Shown here piece after piece: positions 53,914 to 63,312 of a stretch of 64,000 nt of DNA. The stretch is from Calothrix sp. 336/3 (lineage in GTDB: Bacteria > Cyanobacteriota > Cyanobacteriia > Cyanobacteriales > Nostocaceae). How positions within the stretch are numbered: position 1 is the stretch's first letter; each line of letters starts with the position of its first letter. The stretch spans positions 5,062,700 to 5,126,699 of the forward strand of contig NZ_CP011382.1 of the NCBI RefSeq assembly GCF_000734895.2, given 5' to 3'. The notes beneath the pieces are model-generated. The model searched no databases, had not been told where the DNA came from, and saw nothing but the letters and a program-made list of their open reading frames with translations. Made by a program: the position numbers and the translations under genes.

Positions 53914-54984
53914 ATGTCACAAAAAAATGAAACACCTATATTAGTTATTTCTCTAATCGCCACTGTTGCCTTGATAGGGGGTGGTTTTTGGTGGTTTTCT
54001 AAAAATTCTAGTTTTAATTTCAATCAATCAGGACAAACTCAAATAACTAACAACCCCAGTGCCAATAAGACTAATACCCCATTACCAACAGGTGAAACCA
54101 ATACAAATACATTCACCAATGTATCAAAGGTTCCTACAGGCATATTTAACTATGGTGGTAGTACATCTTGGGCACCACTACGTCTAACCGTGGATTCAGC
54201 AATCCAAGCAGCTAGACCAGAATTTCGTCTACGTTATGTAGAACCAACCCAGGGAACTCCAGGTTCGAGTACGGGTATTCAATCTCTAATTGAAGGCAAA
54301 ATTGACTTTGCCCAATCATCTCGTCCTTTGCTAGATGGGGAATTAAACCGTGCTAAGGAGCGAGGTTTTATTCTGCAACAAATCCCTGTAGCCATTGATG
54401 GCTTAGCTGTAGCAGTTAATCCCAATCTTGATATTCCCGGGATTACCATTGAGCAACTCAAAGGCATCTATACAGGCAAAATTACCAATTGGAATCAGGT
54501 TGGTGGTAGTAATATTCCCATAAAACCCTATTCCCGTCGTGTAAGTGACGGTGGGACTGTGGAGCTATTTATCCAAGACATTTTGGGTGGTGAAGTTTTT
54601 AGCTCCAAGGTAGAGTTTGTTTCCACTACCACCCAAGCCTTGCAAAAAGTCGCTAGCAGTCCAGGCAGCATATATTTTGCCTCCGCCCCAGAAGTTGTTC
54701 CTCAATGTTCGGTTAAACCCTTGCCATTGGGGCGAACACAAGGGCAGTATATCGCTCCTTACCAAGAACCATTCGTTCTCCCGTCTGAATGTCTCAGTAA
54801 ACGGAACAAGTTGAACATTGAGGCTTTTCAATCTGGCAAGTACCCTCTTACCCGAAATCTGTTTGTGGTGGTGAAACAGAATGGGCAAAGGGAAGAACAA
54901 GCAGGTATTGCTTATAGCAACTTACTGCTAACTCAGCAGGGGCAGGAGTTAATTACCCAAGCGGGATTTGTCAAAATCCGCTAA
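53914..54984 (+). CDS. Anchored PstS-like phosphate-binding protein, copy 2
   Basis: 356 residues, paralogous to the preceding gene 39 bases upstream and probably in the same operon. It has the same anchor type (ETPILVISLIATVALIGGGFWWF), then an Asn/Thr-rich linker and the binding domain with FNYGGSTSWAPLRLTVD, TGIQSLIEGKIDFAQSSR, VAVNPNLDIPGI, TNWNQVGGSNIPIKPYSRR and GGTVELF. The duplication is tandem, and differences are spread evenly, so it is not recent. Phosphate is the likely ligand by family; related SphX proteins respond to phosphate starvation. Confidence 0.88.
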   Translation: MSQKNETPILVISLIATVALIGGGFWWFSKNSSFNFNQSGQTQITNNPSANKTNTPLPTGETNTNTFTNVSKVPTGIFNYGGSTSWAPLRLTVDSAIQAARPEFRLRYVEPTQGTPGSSTGIQSLIEGKIDFAQSSRPLLDGELNRAKERGFILQQIPVAIDGLAVAVNPNLDIPGITIEQLKGIYTGKITNWNQVGGSNIPIKPYSRRVSDGGTVELFIQDILGGEVFSSKVEFVSTTTQALQKVASSPGSIYFASAPEVVPQCSVKPLPLGRTQGQYIAPYQEPFVLPSECLSKRNKLNIEAFQSGKYPLTRNLFVVVKQNGQREEQAGIAYSNLLLTQQGQELITQAGFVKIR

Positions 54985-55007
54985 CACCTGCCATTGATTA
55001 CTAGCTT

Positions 55008-55727
55008 TTAGCTAACTCTGTTAATCGACTCTGCTGGTAAACAAATTAAGTTATCACCTTGGGTCAAGATTAAGCCACGTTGACGTAACTTACCCATCAA
55101 GCGAGTAACAGTCACACGGGTAGAACCGATAGCACTACCAATTTGAGCATGGGTCAAGGGGAAAGGCAGACAATAGCCACGAATGACATCGGGGTCGGTT
55201 TCGCTCATTGCTGGCTCACCATATTCCTCAATTAGCAAAGTTAGGAATCCCAGTAGTCTGTCAATGGTACGGCGTTGACCTAAAGCACTCAGCCATAGAA
55301 GTTTACGTTGGTGCTGATAGCGGAAAGCATCCATTACTTCCCGACGGAAGTGAGGCCAGTTATCTAAATCGTGCCAGTACATCCATAACACCGCAGTTTG
55401 GTCTACGTGGGCATAGGACTGCAATGTAAAGGGTGATTGAGCCACAATTTCAAAGGGCTGCCCTGCGCCAACAAAACCTAAGAAAGCTTCTTCTGGGGTT
55501 CTGTTGATGCGACGAGAAGTTAATTGACTGGCGGTGGCACTCACTTGGGCTGTACCAACCATACGAATCGCACCCCTTTGCACCAAGTACAGCAAACCGG
55601 GACGAGCGGGAATGCGCTCATCTTTGCTGAAGGTGCGGCAGCGATAGTGTTCTTGCGCCCAGTCAAGAATTCGTTGCCAAGTTAAGAACGGACGTGATGC
55701 TTCGGAAAAAGAGGATGGAGATTGCAT
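55008..55727 (-). CDS. devH: Crp/Fnr-family regulator, DevH-like
   Basis: A 239-residue Crp-family regulator. The cAMP-fold N-domain (LLYLVQRGAIRMVG, FLGFVGAGQPFEIV) lacks the Fnr cysteine cluster. The C-terminal helix-turn-helix reads LTHAQIGSAIGSTRVTVTRLMGKLRQRGLI. The sequence matches my recollection of DevH of Anabaena, a regulator needed for the heterocyst glycolipid layer, which lies in the same neighbourhood of that genome. I start at ATG 55727; the in-frame TTG at 55736 adds three residues. Its presence favours a heterocyst-forming host. Confidence 0.82.
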   Translation of the reverse strand: MQSPSSFSEASRPFLTWQRILDWAQEHYRCRTFSKDERIPARPGLLYLVQRGAIRMVGTAQVSATASQLTSRRINRTPEEAFLGFVGAGQPFEIVAQSPFTLQSYAHVDQTAVLWMYWHDLDNWPHFRREVMDAFRYQHQRKLLWLSALGQRRTIDRLLGFLTLLIEEYGEPAMSETDPDVIRGYCLPFPLTHAQIGSAIGSTRVTVTRLMGKLRQRGLILTQGDNLICLPAESINRVS

Positions 55728-55973
55728 AGGTAACAAAGAGCTTTAGGCTGAAGACAAAGACGTAAAAAAAAAAGGGTGCAAGGAGTGTCTTTGCGTTGGC
55801 GGGTCAGGCTTAACACCTAACAGTGCCAGCCATCCAAAAGTAGAAAACTAAGTCCTACTCTTTTGTTATACTTCCTACTGTACAATGATGGTAGTAAAAT
55901 TTACTCACTTTCAAAGAAAATTTGCATAATTCTAATTTTTCTTCCCATAAAATAAAGTTCTATCTTTAGACAG

Positions 55974-56879
55974 ATGACAGCAGAGCAAGGCATTGGTAGA
56001 AATGTCCTGTCAACCGAGGACTCTGTGCATCAAATATTACCAGTTAGCAAATACACATCAGTAAAGCAGCTAATATACGGTCAAATAGAGGATGCTCTCA
56101 GTACTTATACTTATAGACAAAAATGGGTATGCAGGTTTAAGGAAAATATTCCTCTATCTCAAGGTAGAGATGATAACGAGATTTTATATATTACTGGTCT
56201 AGCTTTAAAGTTAGGGAAATCTGAGAATTTGCGATCGCCAGAGGTTGCCGAGGCTCTTTTTTCTCATTTATCGGTGTCTGGTGGCGACGTTTTTTGGGTA
56301 AAGATTGTTCCTCCCGGTTGGATTCATTTACAAATCAAGGATGTTTTTTTGGCAGAATGGCTGCAACATTTGTTGAGGGGAGGGCTGAAGCAGCAAGTAT
56401 CAAGCAGAGGTCAGCAAAGCTGGGAAGCCCAGAAATTATTGCCTGTTGACAATGGTTTTTTCCCGATGCAATACGTTTATGCTCGTTGTTGTGCTTTGGT
56501 GCGTTTGAGTGTGAATGAGGGAATTATTACTCCACAGAACCTCAAGGATGGTTTGCTATGTCTGGATTTGCCTTGGTTAGATTCCCAGGGAACTTTACGT
56601 ATTCGCCACCCAGCAGAATTTAGTCTGTTATCTCAATTGGTGCAAACTGTGGACTATTTAAGATTTAGTCACACACCAGAGTTTACAAAGTGGGAAAAAA
56701 CAGGGATGGCGATAATTCCTGTCTTTGATGCTTTTTGGCGACAATGCCGCATTTTTGAAGTGAAAAGTACTGCACCACAACTGGCTTTGGCAAGATTAGG
56801 GTTAGTGATGGTGACTCAAGTTGTATTGCGGTGTCTTCTGGAAGAGAAACTAGGTATTCTTGCTCTGGAAGAACTTTAA
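55974..56879 (+). CDS. Stand-alone ArgRS-like protein: N-domain plus DALR domain, no catalytic core
   Basis: The 301-residue protein has an N-terminal part (about 30-130) that resembles the tRNA-binding N-domain of arginyl-tRNA synthetase (ITGLALKLGKSENLRSPEVAEAL, then PPGWIHLQIKD). Its C-terminal part (about 165-301) is a DALR anticodon-binding helix bundle (QYVYARCCALVRL, MVTQVVLRCLLEEKLGI). The HIGH and KMSK catalytic motifs and Rossmann fold are absent, so it cannot charge tRNA. I infer a tRNA-binding or regulatory role, as seen for other synthetase-domain orphans. It sits divergently next to devH. Confidence 0.8.
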   Translation: MTAEQGIGRNVLSTEDSVHQILPVSKYTSVKQLIYGQIEDALSTYTYRQKWVCRFKENIPLSQGRDDNEILYITGLALKLGKSENLRSPEVAEALFSHLSVSGGDVFWVKIVPPGWIHLQIKDVFLAEWLQHLLRGGLKQQVSSRGQQSWEAQKLLPVDNGFFPMQYVYARCCALVRLSVNEGIITPQNLKDGLLCLDLPWLDSQGTLRIRHPAEFSLLSQLVQTVDYLRFSHTPEFTKWEKTGMAIIPVFDAFWRQCRIFEVKSTAPQLALARLGLVMVTQVVLRCLLEEKLGILALEEL

Positions 56880-57018
56880 CTAGGATATGAAATTGACGCT
56901 CTATTTAAGATTTCCAAAATAAAGCTTTTCCCTTACCTGACGTGAGCAAATTATCTCAAATTAGCTCTTGACTAGTTTTCGGCTTAGATATATACTTCTG
57001 GGTGTGTGAGGAGCGAAC

Positions 57019-57075
57019 CAGAAAGAGCACCGAGACGAAACACGGCCAGTCGTCGGTGCTCTTTCTGATTTTTTG
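57019..57075. terminator. Strong bidirectional terminator hairpin
   Basis: CAGAAAGAGCACCGA (57019-57033) and TCGGTGCTCTTTCTG (57053-57067) form a perfect 15-bp stem, followed by ATTTTTTG. It lies between the ArgRS-like gene and the convergent HAD gene and can serve both. Confidence 0.85.
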
Positions 57076-57099
57076 GGTAGATTTATGTCTTGGAAATGT

Positions 57100-57945
57100 T
57101 CAGGACAAGATGAATTTGTTGATTGCGATCGCCACTCCGTCTTCTTCAACAGTGGGAGCTACCCATTGAGCGATCGCCTTCACTCCATCTGGAGCATCAC
57201 CCATGGCGACTCCAACACCTGCATAGGTTAGCATTTCTAAATCATTAAAATTATCACCAATAGTCATGACGTTTTCTGGCTGAAGTCCGAGCATTTCTTC
57301 GGCAAGGTAGCGAACTGCTGTACCCTTGTTGACAAAGGGGTTAGCAGCTTCAAAGAATGTAGCTACAGATTTTGTCAAGTACAGTTCCTGTGGGGTGTAT
57401 TTCTGCCGAAGATTGGTTAATAAGTTATCAATAATTGCTGTATCGTCGCACAAAGCCAGAATTTTCGTCGGTTCTCGATCTAAGGTATTACGTAAATCTC
57501 CCACTTCGATGGGGGTGATACCAGAACGTTTGGCATAAACTTTGGTTTCTCTAGTAATTTGACGAACATAGAGTTGATCATCGATGTAGAAATGTACCGA
57601 AAGTTGGTGACGTAACTCTGGTTGCTCAAAATAATCTAATAACTGTTCTGTTAGTTGACGAGTTACAGGTCGATGTTGATGAATTTTACCTGTGATGGGG
57701 TCTTGTATCCAAGCACCTTGGTAAGCAATCAGAGGTAGCTCAGAGGCAATTTCCCGATGAAAACGCAAAGCAGAACGATACATTCTCCCCGTAGCAACTG
57801 CTACTTGAATACCCTGGGATTGGACGCAGGCGATCGCTGCTTTCACGGATTCACTGACTTTATTTGCTTTACCGGCAATCGTACCATCAATATCTACTAC
57901 CAACAGCTTAATTGCAGATGGGGAAGAGGTAGATGTTAGGGACAT
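57100..57945 (-). CDS. HAD-superfamily phosphatase, Cof type
   Basis: A 281-residue haloacid-dehalogenase hydrolase with a C2B (Cof/YbiV-type) cap. Motif 1 VVDIDGTIAG gives the nucleophile Asp and acid Asp. Motif 2 is the Thr of VAVATGR. Motif 3 holds a Lys after the cap (NKGTAVRYLAE), and motif 4 is TIGDNFNDLEM with the metal-binding Asp. Such enzymes dephosphorylate sugar phosphates or cofactors with loose specificity. ATG 57945 is the start. It ends shortly after the shared terminator. Confidence 0.92.
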   Translation of the reverse strand: MSLTSTSSPSAIKLLVVDIDGTIAGKANKVSESVKAAIACVQSQGIQVAVATGRMYRSALRFHREIASELPLIAYQGAWIQDPITGKIHQHRPVTRQLTEQLLDYFEQPELRHQLSVHFYIDDQLYVRQITRETKVYAKRSGITPIEVGDLRNTLDREPTKILALCDDTAIIDNLLTNLRQKYTPQELYLTKSVATFFEAANPFVNKGTAVRYLAEEMLGLQPENVMTIGDNFNDLEMLTYAGVGVAMGDAPDGVKAIAQWVAPTVEEDGVAIAINKFILS

Positions 57946-58355
57946 AAATTTTATGAATTGGGATAGTGCAGCCAGAAATAAAAGATTAACAGATTATCCG
58001 CAAATATTGTTAGTGAAATAACAGCCGTGTTGAATCAAGAATAGTTGCATCTCAAGGAAATACTGAAATCTCCACTCCCAATTCTCAAAATATGGCTATC
58101 TAGAGAATATTCCTGTTAATCATATCAGTAGTTTCCGACAAAAGAGCTAGCATGATTAATACAGAGTTTCAGCTTTTTAAAGCATCAATATAACTGAATT
58201 AATATCAGCTAAAAATATTTAATAAAATTTGATATTTACTCTAGACATTTATGTAAACAATCAGTTATCAATGAAAGATATCAAGAGAAAAACAGCTGCA
58301 TTTGTTTGAATAATACCTACACCAAACGCCAAGAAAGAGATAACAGAGAGTTTTC
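57946..58355. other. Intergenic, nothing recognised
   Basis: AT-rich divergent spacer of 410 bases between the HAD gene and the PEP-CTERM gene. No clear hairpin or repeat; promoters of both genes are expected. Confidence 0.4.
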
Positions 58356-59150
58356 ATGATTAACAACACCTTCACCAAACTATTTACAGCTGCGACTATC
58401 CTTGGAACATTTTCTTTCGTGGCTCCGGCTCATGCTAGTATCCTCACCAATGCCAATAACTGGAGTAGTCTCACTAAATATGAAGTAAAGGATAAAAGCA
58501 CTGACACAAGTGGTTTTAAAGTGGCTGATTATCAAAAGTATGTGCAGAGAGAAAGATTAGAAATTCCTGATAGTAAACTTCCCAAAATTGACTTAACAAC
58601 ACTCAAGCTCAAGGTTGATCATAATGTTCGTGTTTGGTTTATCAATGAAGGGGCAGCCTTCAAAAACCAATTAGCTTTTAGTGCAACTAAAGGTAATACA
58701 GAAAAGACGGGATTAATTTTTGAAAATGCCTCTTGCTATAAAACAGCAACTGTTAATAAAGAATGTCAATTAGCTGATGATAAGGGTGTTTTAGATCCTG
58801 GTGACTACGTTGATATTGGTAACATTTCCGCAGGCAGTCAACTAGATTTCTTCTTGAGAGCAAATGCAGGGAGTAATGTTTTTAGTGCCAATGTAGCAAC
58901 AAACCCAGATAAGCTAGATCATATGGTTGCCTATCAACTGGGTAAATACGTATTGATTGGTTTTGAAGATTTGTTTGGTGCTAAAGGTGCAACAGGAGGA
59001 AAAAATCAGAATTCCGACCGTGATTTTAATGATACAGTCTTTGTGGTTGATATGGGTGAATTAGAATCTATTCCCGAACCTGCAACTGGTGCGGCAATTC
59101 TCGGTGTTGGTGCTTTAGGAATGTTAAAAGCACGTCGCCGGCAAAAATAA
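58356..59150 (+). CDS. Exported PEP-CTERM protein with DUF4114 domain
   Basis: 264 residues with a signal peptide (KLFTAATILGTFSFVAPAHA|S). The middle carries a DUF4114 domain (VRVWFINEGAAFKNQLAFSAT and YVLIGFEDLFGAKGATGGKNQNSDRDFNDTVFVVD), whose acidic DRDFND loop is likely to bind calcium. The tail is the PEP-CTERM sorting signal: IPEPATGAAILGVGALGML, then the basic ARRRQK. Such proteins are sorted to the surface by exosortase and often act in extracellular matrix. No exosortase gene is in the window. Expression probably ties to biofilm or sheath, an inference. Confidence 0.93.
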   Translation: MINNTFTKLFTAATILGTFSFVAPAHASILTNANNWSSLTKYEVKDKSTDTSGFKVADYQKYVQRERLEIPDSKLPKIDLTTLKLKVDHNVRVWFINEGAAFKNQLAFSATKGNTEKTGLIFENASCYKTATVNKECQLADDKGVLDPGDYVDIGNISAGSQLDFFLRANAGSNVFSANVATNPDKLDHMVAYQLGKYVLIGFEDLFGAKGATGGKNQNSDRDFNDTVFVVDMGELESIPEPATGAAILGVGALGMLKARRRQK

Positions 59151-59239
59151 GAGAAAAAGTCTGCTTAGATGGAATCTTGCTGTTACGAAAGGGGTGTATA
59201 TAGATACAATAGAGTCATGCTCTTAAATGTATCGCTAAA

Positions 59240-62161
59240 TTGACTGTTAATTCTGTGATTTCCCAACGCCCTACCCTGATTTTGGTAGATGGACATTCTC
59301 TAGCTTTTCGTTCCTACTTTGCCTTTGCTAAAGGTAGAGATGGGGGATTAAGAACCAAGACAGGAATTCCCACCAGTATCTGTTTTGGTTTTCTCAAATG
59401 TTTATTAGAAGTCATAAAAATGCAGCAACCAGAAGCAATGGCTGTTGCTTTTGACTTGAGTACACCCACATTTCGCCACGAAGCAGACGAAAATTATAAA
59501 GGCGATCGCCCAGAGACACCAGAGGATTTTATCCCTGATTTAGAGAATTTGCGTGAATTGCTCGCAGCTTTGAATTTAACAGCCTTGACAGCACCAGGAT
59601 ACGAAGCTGATGATATCTTGGGAACCTTGGCACAACAAGCTGTCAGGGATGGTTATCAGGTAAAGATTCTCAGTGGCGATCGCGATTTATTTCAGTTAGT
59701 TGATGCAGAAAAAGCAATATCTGTGCTTTACTTTAGCCCAGAAGCTTTAAAGCGTTCTAGCAATGGGATTACAGAATTTAGTGCGGCAGAAGTTCAACAA
59801 AAATTAGGCATTCTTCCCTCTCAAGTTATTGATTTTAAAGCTCTTTGCGGAGATAAATCTGATAACATTCCTGGAGTTAAAGGAATTGGAGAAAAAACGG
59901 CAGTTCAATTATTAACTACCTATGGTTCTCTCAGCAATATCTATAACTCCTTGGATGGAATCAAGGGAGCTACCCAAAGGAAATTAATTGAAGGGAAAGA
60001 AGATGCCGAAAAATCTCGCTATTTGGCGGCGATAGTTCTGGATGTTCCCCTGGAAATCGATTTAGTAAATTGTAAATTACAAGGTTTCAATACTGAGGCA
60101 ATTGTTCCCATTCTAGAGAAGCTGGAATTTAAAAAGTTTCTTCATCAAATCAACGAAATACAAGAAAAATTTGGTGGAATAAACCCAATCGCCACAACAT
60201 CTTCTGAAGATATTACAACAGAAGTTGATAATGATAATGACCTGTGGTTTTTTAGCTCAGAAGATACAGCCAACTTTCAAGAAAATCTCTCTCAACAATT
60301 ACCTATTCAACCTCGAATTATTGATACTGTTGCCCAGTTAAACGAATTAGTAGATATCTTAAAAACATTTACTAATCCTGAAGTTCCCGTTGCTTGGGAT
60401 ACGGAAACCAGTGCATTAGAACCTAGAGATGCACAATTAGTTGGCATTGGCTGTTGTTGGGGAATACAACCTGATGAAGTTGCTTATATTCCGATTAGTC
60501 ATAAGTTGGGTAATAATTTAGATAAGCAAACAGCTTTAGATATTCTCAAAGAAATTCTCGAGAATGAGAAGTACCCCAAAACTTTCCAAAATACAAAATT
60601 TGACCGTTTAGTCTTTCGATGTCAAGGAATCACACTACAAGGGGTCGTATTTGACCCTATGTTAGCAAGTTATATCTTAAATCCTGACAGCAGTCATGCC
60701 TTAAATGAATTAACTCAAAAATATCTGGGATTACAAATTCAAAGCTACGCAGATTTAGTTCCTAAAGGTAAAACTATTGGGGACATGAGTATTATGAGTG
60801 TAGCTCAATATTGTTGTTTACAAGTTCATGCCACCTATCAACTAGTTGCAAAATTACGTACAGAATTACAAGTTACTCCTACCTTAGAAAAGCTTCTAAC
60901 GGAAATTGAACAACCCTTAGAAGTAGTTCTGGCAGATATGGAATATCAGGGGATTCGTGTTAACAAAGATTATTTACAAGAACTTTCCCAACAATTAGAA
61001 ATTGATTTAGCAAAATTAGAACAACAGGTACATGGGATTGCAGGAGACAAATTTAACCTTGCTTCTCCTAAGCAATTAAGCCAAATTTTATTTGAAAAAA
61101 TGGGTATCAGTACCAAGTATTCCCGCAAGATTCAAACAGGATATTCCACAGATGCGGCAACTTTAGAAAAACTCCGAGAAGTCGATACTACAGGAATTAT
61201 TGAGGCAATCACAGAATATCGTACCCTAGCAAAATTAAAATCTACCTATGTAGACGCTTTACCAGTATTAGTGCGTCCAGATACTCACAGAGTCCATACT
61301 AGTTTTAATCAAACTTCCACATCTACTGGTCGATTATCTTCATCCAATCCTAATTTACAAAATATTCCAATTCGGACAGCATTCAGCCGGCAAATTCGTA
61401 AAGCTTTTTTACCTGAATCTAATTATTTAATCGTCGCTGCGGATTATTCACAAATTGAATTGAGAATTTTGGCTCACTTAAGTCAAGAACCAATTTTAGT
61501 AGAAGCCTATCAAAACAACGAAGATATTCATACTGTCACAGCTCGGTTAATCTTTGAAAAATTAGAAGTGACAGCAGATGAAAGACGCGCAGCTAAAACA
61601 ATTAATTTCGGCGTAATTTATGGTATGGGTTCTCTAAAATTTTCCCGTTCTACAGGAATTGATAAAAATTTAGCAAATGAGTTTATTCAAAGGTTTTATA
61701 GTCGTTATCCTTTGGTATTTGAGTACTTAGAAAGTGTGAAAAAGCAAGCAATTTCCCAAGGATATGTAGAAACTATCTTCGGCAGAAGACGTTATTTTGA
61801 GTTTACCAGTAATAGTTTAATTGCCTTGAAAGGGAAACATCCAGAGGAAATAGAACTGAGTAAATTAAAGAATTTAGGACAGTACGACGCTGGTTTACTA
61901 CGTTCTGCGGCAAATGCACCAATTCAAGGTTCTAGTGCCGATATTATTAAGATTGCCATGGTGAAATTGCAGCAAATTTTATGCAAATATCAAGCGAAAT
62001 TATTATTACAAGTTCATGATGAATTAGTCTTGGAAGTACCACCCCAAGAATGGGAAGAATTAAAGCCTCAAATTAAATCTGTCATGGAAGATGCGGTGCA
62101 ATTAACTGTTCCTTTAGTGGTGGATATCCATGCGGGTGACAATTGGATGGAAGCGAAGTAG
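59240..62161 (+). CDS. polA: DNA polymerase I
   Basis: PolA fills gaps and removes primers during replication and repair. The 973-residue protein has the 5'-3' exonuclease domain (1-310: LVDGHSLAFRSYFAF, GDRDLFQLV, GDKSDNIPG), a 3'-5' exonuclease domain (385-545) and the polymerase domain (motif A DYSQIELRILAHL, motif B RRAAKTINFGVIYGMG, motif C VHDELVLE). In the proofreading domain, ExoI (D387, E389) and ExoII (D455) are kept but ExoIII reads Y524-C-C-L-Q528, with Gln for the catalytic Asp. No ATG is available; TTG 59240 or GTG 59255 begins it. Upstream is the PEP-CTERM gene. Confidence 0.95.
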   Translation: MTVNSVISQRPTLILVDGHSLAFRSYFAFAKGRDGGLRTKTGIPTSICFGFLKCLLEVIKMQQPEAMAVAFDLSTPTFRHEADENYKGDRPETPEDFIPDLENLRELLAALNLTALTAPGYEADDILGTLAQQAVRDGYQVKILSGDRDLFQLVDAEKAISVLYFSPEALKRSSNGITEFSAAEVQQKLGILPSQVIDFKALCGDKSDNIPGVKGIGEKTAVQLLTTYGSLSNIYNSLDGIKGATQRKLIEGKEDAEKSRYLAAIVLDVPLEIDLVNCKLQGFNTEAIVPILEKLEFKKFLHQINEIQEKFGGINPIATTSSEDITTEVDNDNDLWFFSSEDTANFQENLSQQLPIQPRIIDTVAQLNELVDILKTFTNPEVPVAWDTETSALEPRDAQLVGIGCCWGIQPDEVAYIPISHKLGNNLDKQTALDILKEILENEKYPKTFQNTKFDRLVFRCQGITLQGVVFDPMLASYILNPDSSHALNELTQKYLGLQIQSYADLVPKGKTIGDMSIMSVAQYCCLQVHATYQLVAKLRTELQVTPTLEKLLTEIEQPLEVVLADMEYQGIRVNKDYLQELSQQLEIDLAKLEQQVHGIAGDKFNLASPKQLSQILFEKMGISTKYSRKIQTGYSTDAATLEKLREVDTTGIIEAITEYRTLAKLKSTYVDALPVLVRPDTHRVHTSFNQTSTSTGRLSSSNPNLQNIPIRTAFSRQIRKAFLPESNYLIVAADYSQIELRILAHLSQEPILVEAYQNNEDIHTVTARLIFEKLEVTADERRAAKTINFGVIYGMGSLKFSRSTGIDKNLANEFIQRFYSRYPLVFEYLESVKKQAISQGYVETIFGRRRYFEFTSNSLIALKGKHPEEIELSKLKNLGQYDAGLLRSAANAPIQGSSADIIKIAMVKLQQILCKYQAKLLLQVHDELVLEVPPQEWEELKPQIKSVMEDAVQLTVPLVVDIHAGDNWMEAK

Positions 62162-62199
62162 GGCAATGAGATTTTGATATTAAGAAATTATTTAGCGTT

Positions 62200-63171
62200 A
62201 TGCCAATTTATGGAGCAGATGGGATTAATTTTCAAGGTGTAGATGGCGATCGCTATTGGTTTGAGCAACCCTTTGAATTTACAGGAATCCCTGACATTGA
62301 TACTCCCTTGAGTAACTTCCCCGTCTCCGTGTTTCTTCCTTCCCATCGCTCCCCCCAGGAAACACCCCTAGTAATTGCTCTCCAAGGAATGGCTGCTCCC
62401 TATGGTTGGAATGCTTTCATCGTACCGACACTGACACAAATGGGGATTGCTGTTGCTCTCCTAGAGACTCCCTTTGCTGGAGAGCGTAGTTTGGTACGCA
62501 CTTTTTCCGCAATGGTTTCCCAGGAACTTCAACCATTAATTGCTAGAAATATTTATTTTGATACCCAATTATTATTCAAAATTTTCAGTTGTACCGCTCG
62601 TGATATTAGCCTAGTCAGGGAATTTTGTGGCGATCGCTATCACCTGACAAATCCACGAGTTGCTCTTTTTGGTATGAGTATGGGAGTTTTATTTTCCGGC
62701 TATGCTTTTACTGCTAACGGAATTGGTGAAAGATTACTAGGGGCGATCGGACATACTAATCTCCAATTATTTGCAAAAAGCTGGGGTGGCTCCTTACTCC
62801 CAGATATTGCCGCATCACCCCTGCTAAGAGTTATGGAACCCCTGGTTTATAAAATTAAGCCCGAACTACGCACAGTCATCAAGATCATGCAATTAACCAA
62901 AAATCTTAAATCTCCTGATGAATTTGGGCGTATTTGTAACCCGATGCACTATATTAACCGCGTCGAATCTCACCGTCGAGTGCGTTTTCTCCTAGGAGCA
63001 AACGATAACCTTGTGAATATTCGTGATGCCCGTTCCTGCGCAGCAGATTTCCCCAATGGTGAATGCTATGTGGTTCCAGGAATGGGACATGGCAAAATCC
63101 AATGGGGACCAAAATTTGTGGATCATGTGCGCTATTTTCTTGTGACTCAATTAGGAGACTGGCAAAATTGA
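62200..63171 (+). CDS. Alpha/beta hydrolase of unknown substrate
   Basis: A 323-residue alpha/beta hydrolase. The nucleophile elbow GMSMG supplies the Ser, the candidate acid is in LLGANDNLVNIRD, and the His in VPGMGHGKIQWG, so the triad is complete. The oxyanion region is ALQGMAAPYGWNAF. A long N-terminal part (about 60 residues) precedes the core. It begins 38 bases after polA and may be cotranscribed. Relatives are annotated only as hydrolases. ATG 62200 is clear. Confidence 0.82.
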   Translation: MPIYGADGINFQGVDGDRYWFEQPFEFTGIPDIDTPLSNFPVSVFLPSHRSPQETPLVIALQGMAAPYGWNAFIVPTLTQMGIAVALLETPFAGERSLVRTFSAMVSQELQPLIARNIYFDTQLLFKIFSCTARDISLVREFCGDRYHLTNPRVALFGMSMGVLFSGYAFTANGIGERLLGAIGHTNLQLFAKSWGGSLLPDIAASPLLRVMEPLVYKIKPELRTVIKIMQLTKNLKSPDEFGRICNPMHYINRVESHRRVRFLLGANDNLVNIRDARSCAADFPNGECYVVPGMGHGKIQWGPKFVDHVRYFLVTQLGDWQN

Positions 63172-63177
63172 TATTTT

Positions 63178-63216
63178 GGGGAAACATCCTGGGATATTTC
63201 CCCCTATTTTTAAGTA
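63178..63216 (+). terminator. Hairpin after the alpha/beta hydrolase
   Basis: GGGGAAA (63178-63184) and TTTCCCC (63197-63203) pair around a 12-base loop, followed by a short T-rich tail (TATTTTTAAG). Confidence 0.55.
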
Positions 63217-63312
63217 TCTTATTTTTCTATGAGGGCTGAAATAAACGCCTTCAGCACATTCCTAAATCGATTTATAAATCATTTTCCCATCTGTCTCCTT
63301 AGCCAATTTGAC

